Positions 26,079 to 36,709 are shown, counted from the stretch's first letter. The stretch is 64,000 nt of DNA from an uncultured Sphingopyxis sp. (GCF_900078365.1 NZ_LT598653.1:62001-126000), one strand, 5' to 3'. The notes: generated from the sequence alone by a model not told the origin. Numbers and translations: made by a program.

Positions 26079-28388
26079 ATGCGGGAAAAGGAACTGCGCT
26101 TCGCCCTGATTTGCTACGGCGGCATCAGCCTCGCCGTTTACATGCACGGCATTACAAAGGAGATATGGCGGCTCGCCGCGGCCTCGCGCGCCTTTCACGA
26201 CGGCGAGGCGATCGCCGGGTCGGGCGGCGTCTATCGCGACCTGCTCGCCGCGATCGCGGAGCATGGCAATATCAAGCTGCGCATCCTTCCCGACATCATC
26301 GCGGGCGCGAGCGCGGGCGGGATCAACGGCATCTTCCTCGCGCGCGGGCTCGCGACGGGCAAGTCGCTCGATCCGCTGACCGAACTGTGGCTGAAGGACG
26401 CCGACGTCGACAGCCTGCTCGACCCCGACGCGCGGCCCTTGTCGGCAATGACCAAATTCTGGGCGGTGCCGATCGCGGGCTGGGCGATGAAGCGGCGCGG
26501 CAATGCGATCGACCGCACCGTCGGCGAAACGGCGCAGGACGAGGTGCGCGCGAAGCTGTCGCGCTTCGTGCGCGCGCGCTGGTTCGAGCCGCCCTTCGGC
26601 GGCGAGACCTTCACCAACCTGCTCCTGGACGCCTTCGACGCGATGGATGCCGGGCCGCACGGGCCGCCGCTGGTGCCCGCCGCGCAGCCCATCGACCTGA
26701 TCGTCTCGGTGACCGATTTCGCCGGGCACAAGGAAGAGCTGACGCTCAACAGCCCGCCGCGCGTGACCGAGCAGGAACATCGGCTGGTCATCCATTTCCG
26801 GCACGACGGCCGCGCGGGCAAGCGGCTCGACGACGTGCCCGCGCTCGCCGCCGCGGCGCGCGCGACCGCGAGCTTCCCGGGCGCCTTCCCGCCCTTCACG
26901 CTGCGCGAGCTCGACGCGGCGCTCGAAAAGCGCGGCACCCGATGGCCGGGGCGCGACGCCTTCATCCGCGCGCAATTGCCGCGCGCGGATGAAGGCGACC
27001 CCGCCGACCGCGTGCTGATCGACGGCGCGGTGCTCGCGAACGCGCCCTTCCGCCCGGCCATCGCGGCGTTGAAGCAGCGCCCGGCGCGCCGCGAGATCGA
27101 CCGCCGCTTCATCTATATCGACCCCAAGCCCGATTATAAGGCGATCAGCATCGGCGAGCCGGGCGAGCCCGGCCAGGAGGGCCAGCTGCCCGGCTTTCTG
27201 CCGACGATCCTCGGCTCGCTGTCGGCGATCCCGCGCGAACAGCCGATCCGCGAGAATATCGAGATGATCGAAGGCATGTCGCGCCGCATCCGGCGCATGC
27301 AGCACATCATCGACGCGATGAAGGTCGAGGTCGAGGAGCAGGTGGCGGCGCTGTTCGGCACGACCTTCTTTCTCGACACGCCGACCCCGGCGCGGCTCGC
27401 CAAATGGCGCGCCAAGGCGCAGGACCAGGCGGCGGCGCGCGCGGGGTTCGCCTTTGCGCCCTATGGTCACCTCAAGCTGTCGGCGGTGATCGACGAGATC
27501 GGCAACATCGTCGACCGGCTCGTCCCGCCCGAAGGGCCGGTGCATGTCATCAACCGCCGCATCGCGATGTGGACCGAGGCGCGCGCGCGCGGGCTCGACC
27601 GGATTTCGGGCCGGAAAGGCGCGGGCGCGAGCAGCGCGGCGATCGAGTTTTTCCGCACCCACGACCTCGGCTTCCGCATCCGCCGCCTGCGCTTCCTTGC
27701 CCGCGAACTCGACGCGTCGGTCGAGGCGACGCGCGAGAAGCGCGACCCGGTGTGCGAGGAGATGCGCGAGACGATCTTCGCCGCGCTCGGCCAATATCTG
27801 GAGCGCGAGGGCGATAGCTGGCTCGCCGACCTCGACGTGCCCGCTGACGCCGGGCCCGGCCACTGGATCGACGCGATCGCCGCGCGGCGCGACCTCGTCG
27901 CGCTCGACGCCGAAACCGACGTCGTCATCGCGGCGGCGCTCGAGAAGCTGCCGAAGGACGACCGGCGGACGATGCTTTTCGCCTATCTCGGCTATCCCTT
28001 TTACGACATCGCGACGCTGCCGCTTTTGCAGGGCGAGGGGTTCGACGAATTCGACCCGATCAAGATCGACCGCATCTCGCCGTCGGACGCGACCGCGATC
28101 CGCACCGGCGGCGCGGCGGCGATGCTCAAGGGGGTCGAGTTCAACAGCTTCGGCGCCTTCTTCAGCCGCGCCTACCGCGAGAACGATTATCTCTGGGGGC
28201 GGCTACACGGCGCCGACCGGCTGATCGACATCGTCGCGAGCAGCGTGACCGGCGACGGCGCGGTGGCGGGCGACGATCTCAAGGCGATCAAGCGCCGGGC
28301 CTTCCATGCGATATTGGACGAGGAGGAAGGACGATTGCCGAAGGTACAGGCGTTGATCGACGAGATCAGGGGCGAGGTCGGGACATAA
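26079..28388 (+). CDS. Patatin-family phospholipase/hydrolase (TIGR03607 type, DUF3376)
   Basis: 769 residues. The N-terminal patatin domain has CYGGISLAVYMHGITKE (oxyanion loop), the nucleophile serine in GASAGGIN (about residue 80) and the catalytic Asp in LIDGAVLAN (about residue 312). The large C-terminal part, with many Arg/Glu-rich helices, matches the DUF3376 region of this family. Patatins hydrolyse acyl chains from lipids. No signal peptide is visible, so a cytoplasmic or inner-membrane-facing role is likely. Start ATG 26079 has only a weak ribosome site. It is flanked on both sides by repeats and appears monocistronic. Confidence 0.9.
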   Translation: MREKELRFALICYGGISLAVYMHGITKEIWRLAAASRAFHDGEAIAGSGGVYRDLLAAIAEHGNIKLRILPDIIAGASAGGINGIFLARGLATGKSLDPLTELWLKDADVDSLLDPDARPLSAMTKFWAVPIAGWAMKRRGNAIDRTVGETAQDEVRAKLSRFVRARWFEPPFGGETFTNLLLDAFDAMDAGPHGPPLVPAAQPIDLIVSVTDFAGHKEELTLNSPPRVTEQEHRLVIHFRHDGRAGKRLDDVPALAAAARATASFPGAFPPFTLRELDAALEKRGTRWPGRDAFIRAQLPRADEGDPADRVLIDGAVLANAPFRPAIAALKQRPARREIDRRFIYIDPKPDYKAISIGEPGEPGQEGQLPGFLPTILGSLSAIPREQPIRENIEMIEGMSRRIRRMQHIIDAMKVEVEEQVAALFGTTFFLDTPTPARLAKWRAKAQDQAAARAGFAFAPYGHLKLSAVIDEIGNIVDRLVPPEGPVHVINRRIAMWTEARARGLDRISGRKGAGASSAAIEFFRTHDLGFRIRRLRFLARELDASVEATREKRDPVCEEMRETIFAALGQYLEREGDSWLADLDVPADAGPGHWIDAIAARRDLVALDAETDVVIAAALEKLPKDDRRTMLFAYLGYPFYDIATLPLLQGEGFDEFDPIKIDRISPSDATAIRTGGAAAMLKGVEFNSFGAFFSRAYRENDYLWGRLHGADRLIDIVASSVTGDGAVAGDDLKAIKRRAFHAILDEEEGRLPKVQALIDEIRGEVGT

Positions 28389-28390
28389 TT

Positions 28391-28557
28391 CCTTCTCCCC
28401 TTGGGGGAGAAGGATAGGGAGCCTTGTCGCGAAGCGGCTAGGCGGACTTGGATGAGGGCGGGAACGCTCCGGGAGCGCGAGGCTCCATACCCTCACCCAG
28501 CTTCGACTAGGCGCTTCGCGCCAAGTCTGCGCAACCCTCTCCCCCAAGGGGAGAGGG
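28391..28557. repeat. Composite inverted repeat, family H, copy 1
   Basis: CTTCTCCCCTTGGGGGAGAAGG at one end and CCCTCTCCCCCAAGGGGAGA at the other, with a GCGAAGCGGCTAGGCG / CTAGGCGCTTCGCGCC inner palindrome. It lies between the convergent patatin and dnaJ genes. Confidence 0.85.
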
Positions 28558-28559
28558 AT

Positions 28560-29690
28560 TTAGTCCGTCAGATCGTCCCACATATCCTTGATGCGCCCGA
28601 AAAAGCCCTGGCTTGCCGGGCATTCCTCGCCGGTCTCGGTCTCGCGGAATTCGCAGAGCAGCTCCTTCTGCCGCGCGCTGAGCTTCGTCGGCGTCTCGAC
28701 GTCGATCTGGACGACGAGGTCGCCGTGGCCGCGGCCGTTCAATACCGGCATGCCGGCGCCGCGCTGGCGCAATTGCTTGCCCGACTGGATGCCCGCGGGG
28801 ATCGCGATGTCGTGCTTCTTGCCGTCGAGCCCGGGAATGCTGATCTCGCCGCCGAGCGCCGCGGTGGTGAAGCTGATCGGCGCGCGGGTGAAGAGCGTCG
28901 TGCCCTCGCGCTCGAAGACCTTGTGCCGCGCCATGTGGAGGAAGATGTAGAGGTCGCCCGGCGCCGCGCCGCGCGCGCCGCTCTCGCCTTCGCCCGACAG
29001 GCGGATGCGCGTGCCCTCATCGACCCCGGCGGGGATGTTGACGGTCAGCGTCTTGCGCCGGTCGACGCGGCCTTCGCCGTGGCAGCTATTGCACGGGTCG
29101 GCGATCACCTCGCCCGCGCCCTGACAGGCCGGGCAGGTGCGTTCGACCATGAAGAAACCCTGCTGCGCGCGCACTTTGCCGTGGCCGGCGCAGGTCGAAC
29201 AGCGGTGGGTCGAGGTGCCGGGCTTGGCGCCCGATCCGTCGCACGTCTCGCAGCGCGCGGCGACGTCGACCTGAATTTCGCGGCTGCAGCCCGAAAAGGC
29301 GTCCTCAAGCCGGATTTCCATGTCGTAACGCAGGTCGGCGCCGCGCGCGGGGCCGCGCTGCTGGCGCGCGCCGCCAAAGGCCGAACCGAAGATCGATTCG
29401 AAAATATCGCCGATGTCGCCGAAATCGGCGCCGTTGCCGCCGCCGAAACCGCCCGCGCCGCCATTGACGCCCGCCTTGCCGAAGCGGTCGTAGGCGGCGC
29501 GCTTCTGCGGATCCTTCAGGCAGTCATAGGCTTCGCTGATCGCCTTGAAGCGCGCTTCGCTGTCGCCGCACCCCGGATTCTTGTCGGGGTGATATTTCAT
29601 CGCAAGCTTGCGATAGCTCGCCTTCAGCGCGGCATCGTCGGCGGTGCGTTCGACTTCGAGAAGTTCGTAATAATCCATGTCGAGCGACAT
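28560..29690 (-). CDS. dnaJ: Chaperone DnaJ
   Basis: 376 residues. The J domain has the HPD motif in MKYHPDKNPGCGD. A Gly/Phe-rich linker (GGFGGGNGADFGD) follows. Four zinc-binding CxxCxGxG repeats are at about residues 147-205 (CETCDGSG, CSTCAGHG, CPACQGAG, CNSCHGEG). The C-terminal domains end in KDMWDDLTD. DnaJ delivers substrates to DnaK and stimulates its ATPase. ATG 29690 is used, and ATG 29678 (MDYYELLEV) is equally possible because neither has a strong ribosome site. A repeat separates it from dnaK. Confidence 0.97.
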   Translation of the reverse strand: MSLDMDYYELLEVERTADDAALKASYRKLAMKYHPDKNPGCGDSEARFKAISEAYDCLKDPQKRAAYDRFGKAGVNGGAGGFGGGNGADFGDIGDIFESIFGSAFGGARQQRGPARGADLRYDMEIRLEDAFSGCSREIQVDVAARCETCDGSGAKPGTSTHRCSTCAGHGKVRAQQGFFMVERTCPACQGAGEVIADPCNSCHGEGRVDRRKTLTVNIPAGVDEGTRIRLSGEGESGARGAAPGDLYIFLHMARHKVFEREGTTLFTRAPISFTTAALGGEISIPGLDGKKHDIAIPAGIQSGKQLRQRGAGMPVLNGRGHGDLVVQIDVETPTKLSARQKELLCEFRETETGEECPASQGFFGRIKDMWDDLTD

Positions 29691-29699
29691 AATTCAAAT

Positions 29700-29794
29700 A
29701 GCCCTCTCCCCTTCTGGGGAGAGGGTTGGGAGAGGGGCCCGAAAGCCGCCGTCCTTCCCCCTCTCCCCAGCCCTCTCCCCAGAAGGGGAGAGGG
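29700..29794. repeat. Inverted repeat, family H, inside the dnaK-dnaJ operon
   Basis: CCCTCTCCCCTTCTGGGGAG palindromes at both ends are complementary across about 90 bp. They fill the whole space between dnaK and dnaJ. Its hairpin could tune the dnaK:dnaJ ratio (inference). Confidence 0.85.
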
Positions 29795-29802
29795 AGAAGG
29801 GT

Positions 29803-31707
<1,905 letters not shown>

Positions 31708-31774
31708 TGATACTCGTCCTTGTTGCTTCCTTGGCGCCCTCAACAGGCACGCCGTCCATGGGATTTGATGGGGG

Positions 31775-31804
31775 CGATATAGGTGCGCTTTGCCTTGGCA
31801 CAAG
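31775..31804 (-). promoter_or_regulatory. RpoH (sigma-32) promoter of dnaK
   Basis: On the minus strand CTTG (31804-31801) is followed by 17 bases and then CCTATATCG (31783-31775). This matches the alphaproteobacterial heat-shock form CTTG-N17-CYTATNT. It lies upstream of dnaK start 31707 and predicts heat-induced dnaK-dnaJ. Confidence 0.75.
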
Positions 31805-31862
31805 GGCTTTGACGGCTTATCGAGGGTGCGAAAATACCGCGCATTTACGGAGTCCTCCCAAA

Positions 31863-32405
31863 ATGAAACCCTTCGCCTCCAGTCTCTTTGGCGCCGCTCT
31901 TGCCGCCGCCGCGCTCAGCCTGACCGGTTGCGGCGAAAACCTCGGCGCCGGACAGCAGCTCAACGTCGTGAGCGGCCATATCGTGATGGGGGCGACGCCC
32001 GATCGCCCGGCAGTCGGCTATTTCCGCGTCGAGGGCGGGCCACGCGACGTCGAGCTGGTCGCGGTGACCAGCGATCTCGCGCAGCGCGTCGAGATGCACG
32101 AGAGCGTGCGCGAAAATGGCGTGGTGGCGATGAAGCCGCTCGCGCGCGCGGCGGTTCCCGCCAAGGGCGAACTGGTGTTCAAACAGGGCGGCAAGCATCT
32201 GATGATCTGGCACATCAACGGCGCCGCGGTGCGCGCGGGCAAGCTGCCGATGGCGTTCGTCTTCACCAACAACAACAATGAGCGCATCCTCTTCGACATG
32301 GTGATCAAGCCCGCCGAGGGCGGCGCGGCCGGTCATGGCGCGATGGATCATGGCGCGATGGAGAAGGGCGCCGAAACGGCGGCGCCGGGCGCGGCCAAGA
32401 AATAA
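31863..32405 (+). CDS. PCuAC-type copper chaperone lipoprotein
   Basis: 180 residues. The lipobox is LTGC, so it is a periplasm-facing lipoprotein. The PCuAC fold is visible, with metal ligands spread as VEMHES (Met, His), VAMKPL (Met) and HLMIWHIN (His, Met). This is the H(M)X10MX21HXM pattern used to carry Cu(I) to cytochrome c oxidase CuA. A His/Met-rich tail (HGAMDHGAMEKGAE) may add copper capacity. ATG 31863 has GGAG ten bases upstream. It is divergent from dnaK and six bases before the HExxH gene. Confidence 0.88.
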   Translation: MKPFASSLFGAALAAAALSLTGCGENLGAGQQLNVVSGHIVMGATPDRPAVGYFRVEGGPRDVELVAVTSDLAQRVEMHESVRENGVVAMKPLARAAVPAKGELVFKQGGKHLMIWHINGAAVRAGKLPMAFVFTNNNNERILFDMVIKPAEGGAAGHGAMDHGAMEKGAETAAPGAAKK

Positions 32406-32411
32406 GCGCGG

Positions 32412-32891
32412 GTGCCGCGCCCGTCGCGACCGTTGACGCCGGGGGAAATCGCGCTCGCCCGCCCGGTGTTCGGCGACGCGATCGCCTATGACCGCGTGCG
32501 CATCTGCCACCATAAATGGATGTTCTTCCAGCCGCGCCATGTCGTGATGGCGCCGATGGGCAGCATCCATTTCAACCCGCACGGCGACCTCTACTGCGAC
32601 GATTTCAGCACCGCGTCGCAGCGGCTCAAGGGGCTGTTCATCCACGAAATGACGCATGTGTGGCAGGCGCAGACGCGCGGGCGGTGGTATCTGGTGCTGA
32701 TGCGCCATCCGTTTGCGACCTACAGCTACAGCCTCAAACCCGGCTGGCCGCTCCATCGCTACGGACTCGAACAACAGGCCGAGATCGTGCGGCATTACTG
32801 GCTGTTGACGCAGGGCATGATCGTCGGCGGCGCGCCGGGAGTGGATGCCTATCGCGCGATCCTGCCGTTTGCTGGCGGTGGAGCGGGGTAA
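32412..32891 (+). CDS. HExxH-containing protein ('vgr-related' family)
   Basis: 159 residues from GTG 32412. FIHEMTHVWQAQ (about residue 78) is a zinc-protease-type HExxH motif. DLYCDDFST and YGLEQQAEIVRHYW are further conserved blocks, and the Glu of the latter could be the third zinc ligand. Similar sphingomonad proteins carry the name 'vgr-related', but nothing here shows type VI secretion. No signal peptide is visible. It follows the PCuAC gene closely, so the two may share a transcript. Peptidase activity is inferred from the motif only. Confidence 0.7.
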   Translation: MPRPSRPLTPGEIALARPVFGDAIAYDRVRICHHKWMFFQPRHVVMAPMGSIHFNPHGDLYCDDFSTASQRLKGLFIHEMTHVWQAQTRGRWYLVLMRHPFATYSYSLKPGWPLHRYGLEQQAEIVRHYWLLTQGMIVGGAPGVDAYRAILPFAGGGAG

Positions 32892-32924
32892 TGTCTGGAT
32901 TCGGCCGGGAGCGGCCCTTTACAT

Positions 32925-33028
32925 CGTCATCCCCGCGAAAGCGGGGACCCAGAGCGCGCGCAGGCCGATCCCACACTGGGTTCCCGCGGAGGCGCTGCGC
33001 GCCGTCTGCGACTCCGCGGGAATGACGA
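32925..33028. repeat. Inverted repeat, family D, copy 2, with altered right arm
   Basis: The left arm CGTCATCCCCGCGAAAGCGG is normal. In the right arm the TTTCG loop of TTCCCGCTTTCGCGGGAA is replaced by about 30 bases carrying GCGCTGCGCGCC, so that arm is itself a longer palindrome. It lies between the HExxH and rmuC genes. Confidence 0.8.
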
Positions 33029-33126
33029 ATGTCGGGAATGGCCTCTCCCCACTCCAATGCCGCACCCGCCCCCGCTCTCCAATTAGCCCCTAGCCAAGCC
33101 CCCGGCGTTCGTCCTATGTTCCGCTC

Positions 33127-34482
33127 ATGAATGGAAGCTCGCTCGTCGCCGCCCTTGTTGCCCTCGCCATCGGCGCGTTGATCGGCTGGCTTTTCGCCGG
33201 CCGGCAATCGGGCGGGCTCAAGGCCGAGCGCGACGGTCTCGCCGAGCGGTTCAGGAGCGCGGTGACCGACCTCGCGGCCGAGGCCGAGGCGCGCAAGGCG
33301 GCCGATATCCGGCTCGCGGAAGTGCTGAGCGAACAAAAGGCGCGCGACGCGGCGCACGACGCGCAGATCGCGCAATTGAAGGACGCGCAGGCGGCGCTCA
33401 CCGCGCAGTTCCGCGAGGTCGGGCAGACGATGCTCGGCGAGGCGCAAAAGGCGTTTCTCGAACGCGCCGATGCGCGTTTCCGGCAGAGCGAGGAGACGGC
33501 GGGGCAGAATCTGAAGGCGCTGCTGTCGCCCGTCCACGAGCGGCTCGCCAAATATGAGGAAGCCGTCGGCAAGGTCGAAGCCGAACGCCGCGACGCCTTC
33601 GGCCTGCTCCACGGCCAGATCGCCGCGATGCGCGAGGGCACCGAGCGCGTGTCGAGCGAGGCGGCGAAGCTCGTCAACGCGCTGCGCAATGCCCCCAAGG
33701 CGCGCGGGCGCTGGGGTGAGCAGCAGCTTCGCAACGTGCTCGAAAGCTGCGGGCTTTCTGAACACGCCGATTTCCAGACCGAGGTCAGCGTCCAGGATGG
33801 CGACGGCGGACGGCTGCGCCCCGACGTCGTCGTCAAGGTGCCCGGCGGGCAGAGCCTGATCATCGACGCCAAAGTGTCCTTGAACGCCTATCAGGACGCG
33901 TTTGGCGCGGTCGACGAGGGGGAGAAGGTCGCGCATCTCGCCGCGCATGCCGCGGCGATGCGCGCGCACGTCAACACGCTCGGCGCCAAAAGCTATTGGA
34001 ACCAGTTCGACGGCACCCCCGACTTCGTCGTGATGTTCGTCCCCGGCGAACATTTCCTCGCCGCCGCGCTCGATCAGGATCACGAGCTTTGGGACTATGC
34101 GTTCGAGCGCAAGGTGCTGCTCGCGACCCCGACCAATTTGATCGCGATCGCGCGTACCGTCGCGGCGGTGTGGCGGCAGGAAAAGCTCGCCGGACAGGCG
34201 CGCGAGATCGCGGCGCTGGGCAAGGAACTTTATGCGCGCATGTCGGTGATGGGCGCCCACATCGCGCGCGTCGGCAAGAATCTCGATCAGGCGACGGGCG
34301 CGTACAACGCCTTCGTCGGCAGCTTCGAATCGCAGGTGCTGACGCAGGCGAAGCGGTTCGAGGCGCTCGACGTCGAGACCGGTGGCAAGGACATCCCCAC
34401 GCTTCCCGTCGCCGAACAGGCGGCGCGCCCGCTCGCCAAGCTGGCGCCGGCGCCAGCGGCGGTCAACGACGCGGGGGAATAG
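33127..34482 (+). CDS. rmuC: DNA recombination protein RmuC
   Basis: 451 residues. One N-terminal membrane helix (ALVALAIGALIGWLFAG) is followed by a coiled coil (about residues 30-190), then the nuclease-like RmuC domain with RGRWGEQQLRNVLE, LRPDVVVKVPGGQSLIIDAK and FVPGEHFLAAAL. RmuC limits inversions at short inverted repeats in E. coli. That may matter in a genome so rich in palindromes (speculation). ATG 33127 precedes the membrane helix. The gene is flanked by repeats on both sides. Confidence 0.93.
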   Translation: MNGSSLVAALVALAIGALIGWLFAGRQSGGLKAERDGLAERFRSAVTDLAAEAEARKAADIRLAEVLSEQKARDAAHDAQIAQLKDAQAALTAQFREVGQTMLGEAQKAFLERADARFRQSEETAGQNLKALLSPVHERLAKYEEAVGKVEAERRDAFGLLHGQIAAMREGTERVSSEAAKLVNALRNAPKARGRWGEQQLRNVLESCGLSEHADFQTEVSVQDGDGGRLRPDVVVKVPGGQSLIIDAKVSLNAYQDAFGAVDEGEKVAHLAAHAAAMRAHVNTLGAKSYWNQFDGTPDFVVMFVPGEHFLAAALDQDHELWDYAFERKVLLATPTNLIAIARTVAAVWRQEKLAGQAREIAALGKELYARMSVMGAHIARVGKNLDQATGAYNAFVGSFESQVLTQAKRFEALDVETGGKDIPTLPVAEQAARPLAKLAPAPAAVNDAGE

Positions 34483-34500
34483 GTCCGTCATACCTGAAAA

Positions 34501-34587
34501 CCCGTTCGCCCTGAGCCTGTCGAAGGGCCGTTCTTGTCTTTTACGTTCAAGAAAAGAACGGTGCTTCGACAGGCTCAGCACGAACGG
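34501..34587. repeat. Inverted repeat, family G, copy 3
   Basis: CCCGTTCGCCCTGAGCCTGTCGAAGG-type arm facing GGTGCTTCGACAGGCTCAGC, with a TTCTTGTC...AAGAAAAGAA inner stem. It lies between convergent rmuC and the META gene. Confidence 0.8.
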
Positions 34588-34614
34588 GGTTTGATGATGC
34601 GCGGGCTTTGAAGC

Positions 34615-35328
34615 TCAAATCACCCGCTTCAGCGCCGCCGTCTGCCCGTCGCTCCCTGTCAGGATCAAGGTGCCGTCGGTCGGGAAGGTCAGACTCACCG
34701 GGCCGCGCATCAGCGCGAAGAAGGCGCTTTCCTGCGTCATGCCCGCGCCGGGGCACGCCATCTTGGTCGCCATCAGCGGCCCCGCGGTCAGCGTGCGGTC
34801 GGCGAGCGAATAGCCGCCCGAAAAGCGGTTGCAGCCCGCGCTGCCGCTCAGCCGCTCGGCTTCGAAGGCGAGCGCGGTCGGGCGGTCGGCCGCGACGGGC
34901 ACCCCGCCGATCGACACGAAGGTCCAGTTGGTTCCCGCGAGCTCGGTGGGCGGTAGTATCCCGCCGCCGCAGCCTTTCACCGTCTTGCCGTCGGCGGTGA
35001 CCGTCACCGTGTCGGCATAGCGGCGGTCGCTCATTCCGTCGCTGCATTCGCCGCGCGTGACTTCGACCTTCAGCCGATCGGTGACATATTCCTCGCCATT
35101 CGCGACGGCGCGCGCGCCGGGGTTCGGCACCATGATCTTTGTCTCGCCATAATCGCCGTCGTAATTGAGCCGCGACGGCGTGATCTCGAGCGTCCACCCG
35201 GGCTCGGTGCCGAGCGCCATATAGGCGGCGGGCGGTTCGCCGGGGCCGCGCGGCATGTCGCCGGCGGGCGCGCAGGCGGCGAGGGCGGCAAAGGCGGGTA
35301 GGGCAATCAGGAGCGGAGTGCGGATCAT
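34615..35328 (-). CDS. META-domain lipoprotein (HslJ-like)
   Basis: 237 residues. The lipobox is LAAC. The N-terminal half (about 35-115) has the GTEPGWTLEI and SDRRYADTVTV pattern of COG3650-type domains. The C-terminal half is a META/HslJ domain with LAGTNWTFVSIGG, SGSAGCNRFSGGY and MACPGAGMTQESAF. HslJ relatives are linked to heat and novobiocin tolerance, but the molecular role is unknown. It should sit in the outer membrane or periplasm. The start is ATG 35328. Confidence 0.87.
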   Translation of the reverse strand: MIRTPLLIALPAFAALAACAPAGDMPRGPGEPPAAYMALGTEPGWTLEITPSRLNYDGDYGETKIMVPNPGARAVANGEEYVTDRLKVEVTRGECSDGMSDRRYADTVTVTADGKTVKGCGGGILPPTELAGTNWTFVSIGGVPVAADRPTALAFEAERLSGSAGCNRFSGGYSLADRTLTAGPLMATKMACPGAGMTQESAFFALMRGPVSLTFPTDGTLILTGSDGQTAALKRVI

Positions 35329-35347
35329 CGAACGGACCTTTCCTCTT

Positions 35348-35450
35348 CGTCATCCCGGTCCTTCGACAAGCTCAGGAGATCCGGGATCCATTCGGCGTCT
35401 GCTTGTCAGCCGAAGGAAGAATGGATGCTGAATCAAGTTCAGCATGACGA
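35348..35450. repeat. Inverted repeat, family B/G hybrid
   Basis: It starts CGTCATCCCGG and ends in GCATGACG, enclosing GATCCGGGATCCATTC and CCTTCGACAAGCTCAGGAG. That joins parts of families B and G. It lies upstream of the META gene and past the 3' end of the rRNA methyltransferase gene. Confidence 0.7.
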
Positions 35451-35476
35451 AGTCTATAGCAGTTCGCAGGGCGAGA

Positions 35477-36286
35477 CTATCGCCGCTGGTTCAGCACCTC
35501 ATACGCCATCACCGCGGTCGCGACCGCGGCGTTGAGGCTGTCGGCCTTGCCCAGCATCGGCATTTTGACCCGCACGTCCGCCGCGGCGGCATATTCGGGC
35601 GGCAGACCTTGCGATTCATTGCCGGTCAGGATGAAGGTCGGCGCGGCGTAGCGCACCGCCTGATAATCCACGCTATCGTCGCCGAGCCAGGTCGCGACGA
35701 GCTGGCCGGGTCCCTGACGCAGCCAGGGCAGGAACTCTTCCCAGCGCGCGACCACCAGCTTCTGCGTGAAGATCGCCCCCATGCTCGCACGCACCGCCTC
35801 GACCGCATAGGGGTCGGTGCTGTCATCGAGCAGGATCAGCCCGCCCGCGCCGACTGCGTCGCCGGTGCGCAGCATCGTGCCGAGATTGCCCGGATCGCGC
35901 AGCCGCTCGGCGACGAGCCAGATCGGCGCCGCGTTGCGGTCGAGATCGGCGAGCGCCGCCCTGGGCTCGGCGTAGATGCCGACCACCGTCTGCGGATTAT
36001 CCTTGCCCGACAATTTGGAAAGGATCGCAGGCGTCGTGTCGATCACCTCGCCCCCTGCGGCCAAAGTCGCGTCGACCAGCGTCTTCGCCAGCGGATGCGC
36101 CGCGCCCTCGGGGCCCAGGAACAGCCATTGCGGTAATATTCCGGCCTCGCGCGCTTCGGTCGCGATGCGCAGCCCTTCGGCGAGGAACAGCCGCTCGGCG
36201 CGGCGATGGCGCTTCTCGCGCAGGAGCCGCATCCGCTTGACCAGCGGGTTCGACAGACTTTCGATGGTGGAACGGCGACCGGTCAT
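35477..36286 (-). CDS. TrmH/SpoU-family RNA 2'-O-methyltransferase
   Basis: 269 residues. The N-terminal substrate-binding domain has NPLVKRMRLLREKRHRRAE. The SPOUT knot domain follows, with motif 1 AERLRDPGNLGTMLRT, motif 2 LTGNESQGLPP and motif 3 LGKADSLNAAVATAVMAYE. It is expected to methylate a ribose in rRNA (or tRNA) using SAM, and the exact nucleotide is unknown. ATG 36286 was chosen over a repeat-derived frame upstream. No obvious operon partner. Confidence 0.92.
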   Translation of the reverse strand: MTGRRSTIESLSNPLVKRMRLLREKRHRRAERLFLAEGLRIATEAREAGILPQWLFLGPEGAAHPLAKTLVDATLAAGGEVIDTTPAILSKLSGKDNPQTVVGIYAEPRAALADLDRNAAPIWLVAERLRDPGNLGTMLRTGDAVGAGGLILLDDSTDPYAVEAVRASMGAIFTQKLVVARWEEFLPWLRQGPGQLVATWLGDDSVDYQAVRYAAPTFILTGNESQGLPPEYAAAADVRVKMPMLGKADSLNAAVATAVMAYEVLNQRR

Positions 36287-36296
36287 GTCCACTCGT

Positions 36297-36405
36297 CCGT
36301 GCCCCTGCGCAGGCTGGGCCCCATCACCCGAGCTACCGTTGCCGAGCAAGCGTGGGAGGAAAAGGATAGCGCAGGCGATGGGCCCCTGCCTGCGCAGGGG
36401 CACGA
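36297..36405. repeat. Inverted repeat, family L
   Basis: GTGCCCCTGCGCAGGCTGGG faces GGGCCCCTGCCTGCGCAGGG across about 60 bp. It lies between the HPr gene and the rRNA methyltransferase gene, and is the only copy seen. Confidence 0.8.
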
Positions 36406-36430
36406 CCGTAGGAAAGAACCGGTCATCCGG

Positions 36431-36709
36431 TCAATCCTCGCCGAAGCTGTCCTTGACCAGCCCGACGAGCTTCAGAAGCGCCGCGTCGGCGCCGTCGCCC
36501 TTCGTATGGATGGTGATCGAATCGCCCTTGGCGGCGCCGAGCATCATCAGGCCCATGATCGACGTGCCGTTGACGCGGCTGCCGCCCTTTTCGACCTCGA
36601 CCGACACGCTTTCGGGCAGGCGACTGACGAAGGTCACGAATTTGGCGCTGGCGCGCGCGTGCAGGCCGCGCTGGTTGGTGATCTCGACGGTTTCGGAAAT
36701 CTCGTTCAA
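36431..36709 (-). CDS. HPr phosphocarrier protein (regulatory PTS)
   Basis: 92 residues. The phosphorylated His is in TNQRGLHARASAKF (about residue 17), and the kinase-target Ser is in GTSIMGLMMLGAAKGD. The start is TTG 36709, supported by GGGAG seven bases upstream. It overlaps the EIIA stop (TTGA), so translation is coupled. The setting with HprK, RapZ and an EIIA but no sugar permease points to a regulatory, not transport, phosphorelay. It is the last gene of a chvI-chvG-hprK-rapZ-EIIA-HPr series. Confidence 0.93.
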   Translation of the reverse strand: MNEISETVEITNQRGLHARASAKFVTFVSRLPESVSVEVEKGGSRVNGTSIMGLMMLGAAKGDSITIHTKGDGADAALLKLVGLVKDSFGED

